64,000 nt of DNA from Pollutimonas sp036675275 (GTDB lineage Bacteria; Pseudomonadota; Gammaproteobacteria; Burkholderiales; Burkholderiaceae_B). Of the stretch, positions 1 to 6,853 are shown piece after piece. Position 1 is the stretch's first letter. Every line of letters starts with the position of its first letter. The notes under the pieces were generated by a model that saw nothing but the letters and a program-made list of their open reading frames with translations, was not told where the DNA came from and did not search any database. The position numbers and the translations under genes were made by a program. The DNA lies in contig JAKFFG010000070.1 of NCBI GenBank assembly GCA_036675275.1, forward strand, positions 1-64,000, written 5' to 3'.

Positions 1-776
1 ACGGCAGTACCGCGAACCACTGCTGGCCAGGCCTCCTTTAATTCCTGCTTGTTGGGGTAGAGGCTGCCCACTTTACCAGTCAGGTCGACGCGCTGGTCCT
101 TGAGCTCCAGGTTGTTCATGATTTCGGAGAAACCAAACACGCCCATGGCGACCACAGCGAAGTCGACACCATCCTGCAGTTCAGGAATGCCGAAGTCGTA
201 GCGGGCAACGCCCGAATTCACGTCGGTGCCGACCATGCCCAGCAACAGACCCAGCAAGATCATGCAGATGGCCTTGGGCAGCGAGCCGGATGCCAGCACG
301 ACGGCGCCGATCAGGCCCAATACCATGAGCGAAAAGTACTCGGCCGGACCGAACTTGAAGGCAACCTCGGCCAGAGGCGGTGCAAAACCGGCGATAACCA
401 GCGTTGCCACGCAACCTGCAAAGAAGGATCCCAGCGCGGCAATGGCCAGGGCGGCCCCGGCGCGCCCATTGCGCGCCATCTGGTGGCCGTCCAGCACGGT
501 GACCACCGCGGCCGTTTCCCCGGGCAGCGCCACCAATATCGCCGTGGTGGATCCGCCATAGGCGGCTCCGTAGTAAATACCGGCAAGCATGATCAAGCCG
601 GCCACTGGCGGCAGTACGTAGGTAATGGGCAGCAGCATGGCGATGGTCGGTACGGGACCGATGCCCGGCAACACGCCGATCAATGTGCCCAGCAGGCAGC
701 CCAGAAGGCAATATGCAAGATTCTCAACCGAAAGCGCGACGGAAAAGCCTAAAGATAGATGTTCGATGATTTCCAT
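1..776 (-). CDS. tctA: Tripartite tricarboxylate transporter permease, TctA family (partial, C-terminus outside window)
   Basis: Large membrane subunit of a TTT secondary carboxylate transporter, which works with TctB and a periplasmic TctC (Bug) binding protein. On the reverse strand it starts ATG at 776 (MEIIEHLSLGF) and runs off the left edge after 258 residues, about half the usual 500. The visible half has the family glycine motifs LPGIGP (residues 36-41) and YYGAAYGGSTTAIL (68-81) and several hydrophobic helices. It follows tctB by 14 bp, so the two are probably co-transcribed. No tctC gene lies directly upstream, so the substrate cannot be inferred from a partner. Family call is firm; substrate unknown. 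Confidence 0.9.
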   Translation of the reverse strand, partial: MEIIEHLSLGFSVALSVENLAYCLLGCLLGTLIGVLPGIGPVPTIAMLLPITYVLPPVAGLIMLAGIYYGAAYGGSTTAILVALPGETAAVVTVLDGHQMARNGRAGAALAIAALGSFFAGCVATLVIAGFAPPLAEVAFKFGPAEYFSLMVLGLIGAVVLASGSLPKAICMILLGLLLGMVGTDVNSGVARYDFGIPELQDGVDFAVVAMGVFGFSEIMNNLELKDQRVDLTGKVGSLYPNKQELKEAWPAVVRGTA

Positions 777-790
777 TATTCAGATTCCGT

Positions 791-1252
791 TTAGTTGCCG
801 AGAAAGCTGGGCCACAAGGGGAAGATCAAACCCAGACCCTTGATGAATGCCCCCCACACGAACAGGACGATAAAAATCCCGTTGATGGCGGCAACTTTCC
901 AATTGAATACATGGCTTGCGAAGCTGCTGAGAAACACCAGCAGGAAAACCGAAATATAGACCCCCAGAAAATCCAGAATACTGCCGCACAGCGCCACCGA
1001 TCCGATCACCACAATAGTGATCTTCCAGTCGAATTTTTCGACTTCGGTTTCTTCTGCCTTTTTGGACATGGAGCCGAGCGTGACGCAGGCGCCCAACACG
1101 GCCAGGCAGACGCCCAGCCAGAAGGGGAAATAACCGGGGCCCATGCGGGCGGCTGTACCCATTGAGTAGCTCGTTGCTCCTATTGCGAATCCCACGCCTA
1201 GCGCAATGAACATAATTCCGGACCAGAAGTCCTGTCTATTTTTTAGCCGCAT
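791..1252 (-). CDS. tctB: Tripartite tricarboxylate transporter, small membrane subunit TctB
   Basis: Small 153-residue membrane subunit of the TTT system, with four predicted hydrophobic segments (about residues 10-30, 45-62, 80-105 and 118-140). The open frame extends upstream to 1324, but the ATG at 1252 (MRLKNRQDFWSG) is chosen because a GGAGGAG ribosome site lies 8-9 bases before it and because family members start with this RxD/Q-F-x-G segment. The RMGPGYFP motif after the first helix is typical of TctB. It is followed by tctA after 14 bp. The promoter presumably lies in the 301 bp gap upstream. Confidence 0.88.
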   Translation of the reverse strand: MRLKNRQDFWSGIMFIALGVGFAIGATSYSMGTAARMGPGYFPFWLGVCLAVLGACVTLGSMSKKAEETEVEKFDWKITIVVIGSVALCGSILDFLGVYISVFLLVFLSSFASHVFNWKVAAINGIFIVLFVWGAFIKGLGLIFPLWPSFLGN

Positions 1253-1553
1253 AGGGATGAAATCTCCTCCTCGATTTGGGGTTAGGGGCACCCGCGACAT
1301 TGCCACGGGCACAGTAAACGACAATGCTCGTGGCCTATCCAGGAAAGCAAGAACGTCATGAGTGGAGAATGGTAATAGGCTCGAGGATGGTAAAAAACCC
1401 TGGTTTCCCCTTGGTTTCCGAGGGTTTTCCCCAAAAACCGGCGTTATTTATTACAAGATCACTGTCGGCAGAAAAGCTGAATACGGCTAAATGAAAGCAA
1501 ACTGAAAGCTATTTGATAGATAAATGAAAGGACATTTTTGGAGTAGCGAGCTG
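1253..1553. other. Intergenic region upstream of tctB
   Basis: A 301 bp non-coding stretch between the start of tctB and the stop of the small proline-rich gene, both on the reverse strand. It should hold the tctBA promoter. The only structure I see is the stem-loop at 1394-1428. No small ORF with a ribosome site and no recognisable RNA family was found. Confidence 0.5.
1394..1428 (-). terminator. Terminator-like stem-loop upstream of tctB
   Basis: On the reverse strand an 8 bp perfect stem (AAAACCCT pairing with AGGGTTTT) encloses a 19 nt loop and runs into TT, giving six T residues in a row. It lies 125 bp beyond the stop of the proline-rich gene and 140 bp before tctB. It could end transcription from the upstream gene or act as an attenuator for tctBA. 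The long loop lowers confidence. Confidence 0.35.
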
Positions 1554-1772
1554 TTAGGCGACCCGCTCGTCCGGCGGGATCTCGCGCGGCGGTAACTCAA
1601 TTCCCCGGTCTGGCTCGATCGGCGGAATGTCGTTCGGGTCACGCGGTGGAGGCACATCGTCCGGCTTCGGCGGATCGGTTTCCGGAGGACGGTCCGGCGG
1701 TATGGAAGGCGGCATGTCGGGCGGCTCTGCAGGCACATGGGCTTTGATGTCTTCGCTGTGATTGAATTGCAT
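1554..1772 (-). CDS. Small proline-rich hypothetical protein
   Basis: A 72-residue protein of unknown function with no signal peptide and no hydrophobic segment. By count 23 of 72 residues are proline, mostly as PP pairs spaced every 4-6 residues (EPPDMPPSIPPDRPPETDPP), interleaved with Asp and Glu, so it is acidic and should be an extended disordered chain. The start is supported by a GAGGAG site 8 bases before the ATG at 1772. One PPP and ten PP pairs suggest its translation could depend on EF-P. It stands divergent from the next small gene. Real gene judged likely from the ribosome site and biased composition; function unknown. Confidence 0.6.
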   Translation of the reverse strand: MQFNHSEDIKAHVPAEPPDMPPSIPPDRPPETDPPKPDDVPPPRDPNDIPPIEPDRGIELPPREIPPDERVA

Positions 1773-1926
1773 TCTTTTGACTCCTCTAGTGTCTATGGAA
1801 AATTAGGAAGCGGTAAGAACGGGCAGCAAACACTGTGCCATATCGCGTCGGCGCCAACGTAGGCATTTATTTTGCTGGGGTGATGCATGTACCAAACCAC
1901 CATGAATGCCACAACGAGGATCTAAA

Positions 1927-2250
1927 ATGTCCGAACTACCTGACACACCTGAGAACCCATCCACGCCGTCCAGGGATCAACAAAAGGAAGAGGTTTCAAA
2001 GACCGCCGATAACCGTTCCGGCCCCAAGCCCGATACTGCGTCCACTCGGGAAGAATCGCAGAAAGACGACGACACCAAAGGAGGCACACGGAGAACATTG
2101 GGCAACCATCCTGCAGACCCTAATGCATGGCCGAATAAATTCAATTTTCCTCCTGGCGTCAAACCCGAAGAGGCGATCGACCCGGGCAATGCAATCCCCG
2201 GCGAGGCGCCCGTCGACAATCGCTCCGGCGAACGGGAAAAAGACAAATAG
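1927..2250 (+). CDS. Small hydrophilic, probably disordered hypothetical protein
   Basis: A 107-residue protein, very rich in Pro, Asp, Glu, Lys, Ser and Thr, with no hydrophobic core, no cysteine and no signal peptide. The ATG at 1927 (MSELPDTPENP) is preferred over the upstream ATG at 1906 because a GAGG-type site sits 7-8 bases before it. The C-terminal half carries PNAWPNKFNFPPGVKPEEAI, the only part with aromatic residues and perhaps the conserved segment. It is convergent with the erythromycin-esterase-like gene, with four bases between the stops. I do not recognise a family. Composition resembles small general-stress or hydrophilin-like proteins, but that is inference only. Confidence 0.6.
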   Translation: MSELPDTPENPSTPSRDQQKEEVSKTADNRSGPKPDTASTREESQKDDDTKGGTRRTLGNHPADPNAWPNKFNFPPGVKPEEAIDPGNAIPGEAPVDNRSGEREKDK

Positions 2251-2254
2251 ACGG

Positions 2255-3610
2255 CTATTTGCCGCTGGGAAACGTTTCCGGCAAATCCGGCGTGTGCGAA
2301 ACCGGCATATGCAATGCGTCGAGCGCCCTGGTATGGTCAGCAAAGATAAAGGCATCATAGCGTCGAGGGATTCGGGAAGGAACATAGTTTCCCCGGCGCT
2401 CGGCCTGCGGGTTATAGACCACCCCGATCGCTCGATGGTGGATCTCTTCATCCAGCCCGGCAACGCCGCCATCCGGGCTCGCATCGAACAACAGCATCAG
2501 GTTCGCGCCCGTCAAAGCCGCCGGTTCGCTGCCGGATCCGCCCGCACGATGCAGCACGTCTTCCAGGCTGCCCGGTCGGGCATTGGGCATGGACATTCTT
2601 TGCATGGGTGCGCCCCACTCCGAAGCGGCGAGAACCGTGCCGCTATACGTGCCGAACCCAAGCAGAAATACGTCCGCATCCTGCCTGTGTTTCTCGCGCA
2701 GCAGCTGTCCAACATTGACCATGCCGGCGACCGCCATGTCGGTGTATCGCGCGTCGCCTATATGAGTATTGTGTTCCCATACGATCGCTGTCGCCTTATC
2801 GCCATGATGATTCATCAGCCGCTCCAGGGTTTCAACCATATGGCGGTCTCTCACATTCCACGACATTGCGCCGCCGCGGACCATCGCCCGGTAGTATTCT
2901 TCAGCCCCCCGCGCGATGAGCGCATTCTGCTCGGCGTTGTAATACGCCTCCCGCCCATCCCGGGCGTACTCGGGCTCTCTGGCTTGCAAGGCCCGCAATA
3001 CCGCCACAGCCTCGTCTTCACACGAGGTGGGAACGAGCACGGTGGCACGGGCATAGGCCTGCGCATCCTCTCCATAAGGCTCAAAACAAAGATAGGCGTT
3101 CTTTGCCGCAAGGGCAAGAGCCGGATCGACAGTCTCCAGGTAATCGACCACCGCGGCCATCGAGTCCCATAAGGAATACACATCAAGACCGTAGAATCCC
3201 ACGCGCTCATCCGCGGGCAGCGCCCTGTTATGCGCGCGCAGCCATTCAGCCAGCTCGGCCACCTCATGGTTGGCCCACATCCAGGTGGGCCACCTATCGA
3301 AAGTATGCAGAACTTCCCGGGCGCTATTTCCGGAATCGGCAAGCCCTTTCACATACCTGTTCAAGCGATAACAGTCGGGCCAGTCCCCTTCGACAGCAAT
3401 GAAAGAACACCGCTTCTCCAGCACCAGGCGCCTGGTGATCTCGGTTCTCCAGGTATAGAACTCATGAGTCCCATGTGACGCTTCGCCCAGCAGTATGTAG
3501 CGCGCCTGGCCGACTGCACGAATGAGGGGATCAAGCTGCGCGTGTGTATCCAGCGGCAAGGCCGCCTTACGCACGCTGCTTGCCAAATCGTTAACGCTTC
3601 TATAATGCAT
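2255..3610 (-). CDS. Erythromycin esterase family protein
   Basis: A 451-residue member of the erythromycin esterase-like superfamily (EreA/EreB fold). Some members open the macrolide lactone; many chromosomal members have no known substrate. Visible motifs are LLGEASHGTHEFYTWR near residue 40, carrying the conserved Glu and His residues, EGDWPDCYRLNRYV, and the later IVWEHNTHIGDARY. The open frame continues upstream to 3886, but that part overlaps arfB on the other strand and has no family similarity, so the start is placed at 3610 (MHYRSVND, weak GGGAAA site); 3628 is the alternative. No mobile-element context suggests acquired resistance. Resistance should not be inferred from the family alone. 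Confidence 0.85.
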   Translation of the reverse strand: MHYRSVNDLASSVRKAALPLDTHAQLDPLIRAVGQARYILLGEASHGTHEFYTWRTEITRRLVLEKRCSFIAVEGDWPDCYRLNRYVKGLADSGNSAREVLHTFDRWPTWMWANHEVAELAEWLRAHNRALPADERVGFYGLDVYSLWDSMAAVVDYLETVDPALALAAKNAYLCFEPYGEDAQAYARATVLVPTSCEDEAVAVLRALQAREPEYARDGREAYYNAEQNALIARGAEEYYRAMVRGGAMSWNVRDRHMVETLERLMNHHGDKATAIVWEHNTHIGDARYTDMAVAGMVNVGQLLREKHRQDADVFLLGFGTYSGTVLAASEWGAPMQRMSMPNARPGSLEDVLHRAGGSGSEPAALTGANLMLLFDASPDGGVAGLDEEIHHRAIGVVYNPQAERRGNYVPSRIPRRYDAFIFADHTRALDALHMPVSHTPDLPETFPSGK

Positions 3611-3772
3611 GCTGAAGTTTCCCGGCATCGTTGTTGCGTCGTTACCGATGCGACGGCTTACGAGACCACAATATTCAGCAAACTGCATGCCGGATCGAAG
3701 CTGTGCCGACCACCTCCAGCTCAACCAGGGCCCTGACCCGGCATCAGCCCGAATACCGCTGACAAGGCACTT

Positions 3773-4192
3773 ATGCTGCATGTGCACGACGATATCTTCC
3801 TGGACGAACGTGATATCGAATTCACCATGATCCGGGCCCAGGGCGCGGGCGGACAGAACGTTAACAAGGTGTCCAGCGCCGTACACCTGCGCTTTGATAT
3901 CGACCGCTCTTCCCTACCCGAGGAAAGCAAAGCCATGCTGCATACCCTGTCCGACAAACGTCTGTCAAAAGAAGGGGTTATCGTCATCAAGGCGCAGTCG
4001 TTTCGCAGCCAGGAAAAGAATCGCGCCGATGCAATCGAACGTTTATTGGCGTTGATACGCAGCGCATTGCAGCAACAGGCAACACGCAAACCCACCCTCC
4101 CCACTCGGGCCTCTCAACGCCGACGCGTGCAGCGCAAAACTTTGCACGGCGAAGTCAAGCGCATGCGCGCAAAAGTCGACGATTTTCACTGA
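3773..4192 (+). CDS. arfB: Alternative ribosome-rescue factor ArfB (YaeJ, peptidyl-tRNA hydrolase)
   Basis: A 139-residue release-factor-like hydrolase that frees peptidyl-tRNA from ribosomes stalled on mRNAs lacking a stop codon. The catalytic GGQ is at residues 26-28 within RAQGAGGQNVNKVSSAVHLR, the standard class I release-factor motif. The C-terminal tail is strongly basic (SQRRRVQRKTLHGEVKRMRAK), matching the extension that enters the empty mRNA channel in ArfB. The length equals the family norm. The ATG at 3773 follows an AAGG site. The DUF1415 gene begins 8 bp downstream in the same direction, so the two probably share a transcript. Confidence 0.95.
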   Translation: MLHVHDDIFLDERDIEFTMIRAQGAGGQNVNKVSSAVHLRFDIDRSSLPEESKAMLHTLSDKRLSKEGVIVIKAQSFRSQEKNRADAIERLLALIRSALQQQATRKPTLPTRASQRRRVQRKTLHGEVKRMRAKVDDFH

Positions 4193-4200
4193 CAGGAACC

Positions 4201-4764
4201 ATGCACTCCTCAGCGGACGATAAGACTATCCTGGATGCAACCAGACACTGGGTGACGCGCGCCGTTATCGGCCTGAATCTTTGTCCCTTCGCGAAAAGCG
4301 TCTATGTGAAAGATCAAATCCGCTTCACGCTTACCCGTGCGCGCGAAGATCAGGACATACTTGAAGCGCTCGAGACCGAGCTGCAGCTTCTAGCCGAGAC
4401 CGCTCCGGAACAGCTCGACACCACATTGCTCGTCATCCCCGACGCCTTGCGGGACTTTGACGACTATAACGGCTTCTTGGCGCGCGCCGAACGTTGCCTG
4501 AAACGGGCGCGCCTGACCGGCGTGCTTCAAATAGCCAGCTTTCACCCCGACTATCAATTTGCCGACAGCGCGCCGGAAGACATCGAAAACTATACAAATC
4601 GAGCACCTTATCCCATATTGCACTTGCTGCGGGAGTCCAGCATTGAACATGGTGTTCGCGCGTTTCCCGACGCCGCCACTATCTATGAGCGTAATCAGGA
4701 AACGCTGCGCAGGCTGGGACATGATGGCTGGCACGCCTGGATGCGCGATGACGCAGGCTTCTAA
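4201..4764 (+). CDS. DUF1415 domain-containing protein
   Basis: A 187-residue soluble protein matching the DUF1415 family of unknown function, common in beta- and gammaproteobacteria. Recognisable parts are the N-terminal WVTRAVIGLNLCPFAK with a conserved Cys, the central FLARAE segment, GVLQIASFHPDYQFA, and near the C-terminus NRAPYPILHLLRE. An AGGAA site stands before the ATG at 4201. It is 8 bp behind arfB and probably co-transcribed. The family has no established biochemical role, so none is given. Confidence 0.9.
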   Translation: MHSSADDKTILDATRHWVTRAVIGLNLCPFAKSVYVKDQIRFTLTRAREDQDILEALETELQLLAETAPEQLDTTLLVIPDALRDFDDYNGFLARAERCLKRARLTGVLQIASFHPDYQFADSAPEDIENYTNRAPYPILHLLRESSIEHGVRAFPDAATIYERNQETLRRLGHDGWHAWMRDDAGF

Positions 4765-4819
4765 GCTGAACGGTCCGGTTCTTAACGGCCACTGCCGAAA
4801 ACGGCCGGTATTGAAAACA

Positions 4820-5983
4820 TCAAGCTATGGACAAAGGCAGCACTGAAAAGCCTCCGGCAGGATAAACCGCCAGTTTGGGCGACTTACCAGGGACCAGGCC
4901 GATATGGCGCGTATGCGCCAGCAACTGCTCGGTGATATGGCGCAGCTGCAGCCGCGCGAGTGGCGCGCCGGGACAAATGTGTATCCCCTTGCCGTACAGC
5001 AAGTTGTCGTCAGCATTCCGGTCGAGCCTGAATTCGTCGGGGTTGCCAAAGATCGCTTCGTCCCGGTTCGCAGATGCCCAGATCAGGGAAAGCCTGTCTC
5101 CTTTCTGCAGTTGGCGCCCTCCCAGACTCACTGGCCTGGTGACAACCCTTCGGTTGGCGATAAGCGGCGCCCGCATGCGAAGTATTTCGTCGATGGCCGC
5201 GGGCAGAAGCGAGGGCTGCGCGCGCAACTGCGTCTGTACCGGGGGCTTCAGGGCCAGATAGTGGGCAATGATGCCTACGCAAGACGCCATGGTGCTGAGT
5301 TCGCCGACTGTCCAATTGCGCAGGATACTGACAATTTCATCGTCGGAAAGAGGCCTTCCATTTACTTTCTCGTTGAGCAGGCTGCTCGTGATGTCGGCCG
5401 GGGCATCAGCGCCAGCCTGGCGGCGAACGGCCAGCATACCCTTGATATAGCCGTCAAATTCGAAAGCAATGGCAGCCATTGCCGCCCGGTCGCCTTTGAG
5501 TGTGGCCTGCCGGTTCTTGTTGATCCAGAGCCGCAATGGCTCATGCAAGTCTTGTGGCCATCCCAGATAGGCGCTTTGCATCCGGAGGGCGAAGGTTTGG
5601 GCAAAATCGCCCATGAGCTCCACCTCTCCTTGCGGCAGGGCGCCGGCCAGCCGGACCGCGATGTCCTTGCAAACAGGCGCGTAGGCATCGATATATGCCG
5701 CAGTGAAATAGGTATCGACGATAGGGCGATACTCGGTATGCCTAGGCGGATCCATGCCGTTGGGAACGGACATATGAGCGGACACTTCGCTGCTGAACGT
5801 ATCGGAATCGTTCAAAATTTCGACTATATTGGCGTGCCGGAACACGGACCACTGAAGAAACTCGCTGTGCGCCACCGGACATGTGCGCCGCATATGATCA
5901 TAAACAGCAATTTGGTCATCCAGCACGGCATCCGCCCTGGGATCCCAATCGGCGACCGGGCACTGTGTGATTGCATCTTTCAC
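4820..5983 (-). CDS. Cytochrome P450
   Basis: A 387-residue soluble bacterial P450. The haem-binding loop YGKGIHICPGAPLAR has its thiolate Cys at residue 337, with Tyr in place of the usual Phe at the start of the motif. The ExxR pair of helix K is present (EILRMRAP, about residue 265), and DPPRHTEYRPIV gives the helix C region. The helix I oxygen-activation site reads WTVGELSTMAS rather than the usual AGxxTT with an acid-alcohol pair, which is noteworthy. No ferredoxin or ferredoxin reductase gene is adjacent, so redox partners must be encoded elsewhere. It stands alone between a convergent gene and an envelope cluster. Substrate unknown. Confidence 0.93.
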   Translation of the reverse strand: MKDAITQCPVADWDPRADAVLDDQIAVYDHMRRTCPVAHSEFLQWSVFRHANIVEILNDSDTFSSEVSAHMSVPNGMDPPRHTEYRPIVDTYFTAAYIDAYAPVCKDIAVRLAGALPQGEVELMGDFAQTFALRMQSAYLGWPQDLHEPLRLWINKNRQATLKGDRAAMAAIAFEFDGYIKGMLAVRRQAGADAPADITSSLLNEKVNGRPLSDDEIVSILRNWTVGELSTMASCVGIIAHYLALKPPVQTQLRAQPSLLPAAIDEILRMRAPLIANRRVVTRPVSLGGRQLQKGDRLSLIWASANRDEAIFGNPDEFRLDRNADDNLLYGKGIHICPGAPLARLQLRHITEQLLAHTRHIGLVPGKSPKLAVYPAGGFSVLPLSIA

Positions 5984-6053
5984 TTAAGACTACCTTGGCT
6001 TGTTGGCAACGACTTCGGCTTCCGTCGTTTACACCAAGGCTACTATAAGCCTA

Positions 6054-6068
6054 TTGCGCCATGCGCAA
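6054..6068. promoter_or_regulatory. Perfect inverted repeat upstream of the P450 gene
   Basis: TTGCGC-CAT-GCGCAA, a 6 bp perfect inverted repeat with a 3 nt centre, about 70 bp upstream of the P450 start in the spacer between the P450 gene and the SYLF lipoprotein stop. Shape and place fit an operator, but no regulator gene is adjacent and chance occurrence is possible. Confidence 0.3.
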
Positions 6069-6122
6069 GGCGGCTGTGGCTCACCAAAACATGACGCAAG
6101 TCAATAACATGCGAAATAAGGA

Positions 6123-6707
6123 TTATTCCTCGAGCCTAGTAATCTTCGTGCCTTCCACATTCAAGTTTGCCATCAAGCCGGCGTTGGTCAGTATGATGGC
6201 GCTTACCGGCTTGGTGGCAGTCCTTGTATCGAGGATGCCGTTGGCGCCGACAGTAATGATGGCGACCGACGCATCGACCCCGGCTGTCCAACCCTTGCTG
6301 CGCCGGAATTTATCGAGGGCTTCTTGCGTCATGAACAGAAAGATGATGGCTTTTGACTGCGCTCCGATCTGCAGGCCAAACGAGCCCGTCACGGTACTGT
6401 AATAACCCACGGATTTACCGTTGACCCGCAGGGCTCCTTCCCCGTACTCGCCGCCGACTACAAAGCCGGCAGCCAATACGGACGGAAACACCAGAACGCC
6501 GTCCGCCTTGTTGATCAGTTCGTGCGAACCTTGCACGGTACTGTAGAGGCGATCGAGCGTTGCATTGACGCCGTCGTCGATCTCTTGCCTTCGAGCGGCG
6601 CCACTCTTTGGTTTGCTCGACATCGGAGTCGTGGTGCAACCCGACATCAGTAATGCAGCCCCGCCCAGTAATACCGCGCCTCGGGCCAGAAACTCTCTTT
6701 TATGCAT
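6123..6707 (-). CDS. SYLF/Ysc84-domain lipoprotein
   Basis: A 194-residue predicted lipoprotein. The N-terminus MHKREFLARGAVLLGGAALL followed by MSGC gives a lipobox with Cys24 as the acylation site. The mature part matches the SYLF (Ysc84-like) lipid-binding domain: FPSVLAAGFVVGGEYGEGAL, the SFGLQIGAQSKAII segment, VGVDASVAI-like AGVDASVAIITVG and the C-terminal LMANLNVEGTKITRL. Bacterial members are envelope proteins of unclear role. It lies downstream of two membrane-protein genes on the same strand. A GGAGAGC site precedes the ATG. Confidence 0.88.
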   Translation of the reverse strand: MHKREFLARGAVLLGGAALLMSGCTTTPMSSKPKSGAARRQEIDDGVNATLDRLYSTVQGSHELINKADGVLVFPSVLAAGFVVGGEYGEGALRVNGKSVGYYSTVTGSFGLQIGAQSKAIIFLFMTQEALDKFRRSKGWTAGVDASVAIITVGANGILDTRTATKPVSAIILTNAGLMANLNVEGTKITRLEE

Positions 6708-6750
6708 TTTGCTCTCCTTAGAGTGGGGTGCCAGCTCCTTTACAGGGACA

Positions 6751-6822
6751 TTACGTCAACAACGCAATCAAGATAATGATGGGTATGGGTATGCCAAGGA
6801 AAAACAGAAGCAATGAGCGCAT
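6751..6822 (-). CDS. 23-residue hydrophobic small membrane peptide
   Basis: A very short gene: ATG at 6822, stop TAA at 6751, giving MRSLLLFFLGIPIPIIILIA followed by LLT. An AAGGAG ribosome site lies 6-7 bases before the ATG. The product is one transmembrane helix with a Gly-Ile-Pro-Ile-Pro kink in the middle, a single positive residue at the N-terminus and almost no soluble part. It lies between the SYLF lipoprotein and the 308-residue membrane protein, all on the reverse strand, so it may be part of an envelope operon. I recognise similar unnamed small membrane proteins in Burkholderiales but cannot assign a role. Confidence 0.6.
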   Translation of the reverse strand: MRSLLLFFLGIPIPIIILIALLT

Positions 6823-6853
6823 ATCGGACTCCTTAGTTATGAAAAACAATCTG

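Noticed and set aside
1835..3172. 445-codon + strand open frame
   Set aside because: It covers a small gene with a better start and most of the erythromycin-esterase-like gene in antisense. Its protein is Arg/His/Pro-rich with no family motifs.
2255..3610. Acquired macrolide resistance gene
   Set aside because: The family match is clear but chromosomal relatives mostly lack shown macrolide activity, and there is no mobile-element context.
3611..3886. 92-residue N-terminal extension of the erythromycin-esterase-like protein
   Set aside because: It overlaps arfB in antisense, has no family similarity and no ribosome site; the domain starts after 3610.
4904..6094. 396-codon + strand open frame
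   Set aside because: Antisense of the P450 gene, whose motifs are clear; no start signal or recognisable domain.
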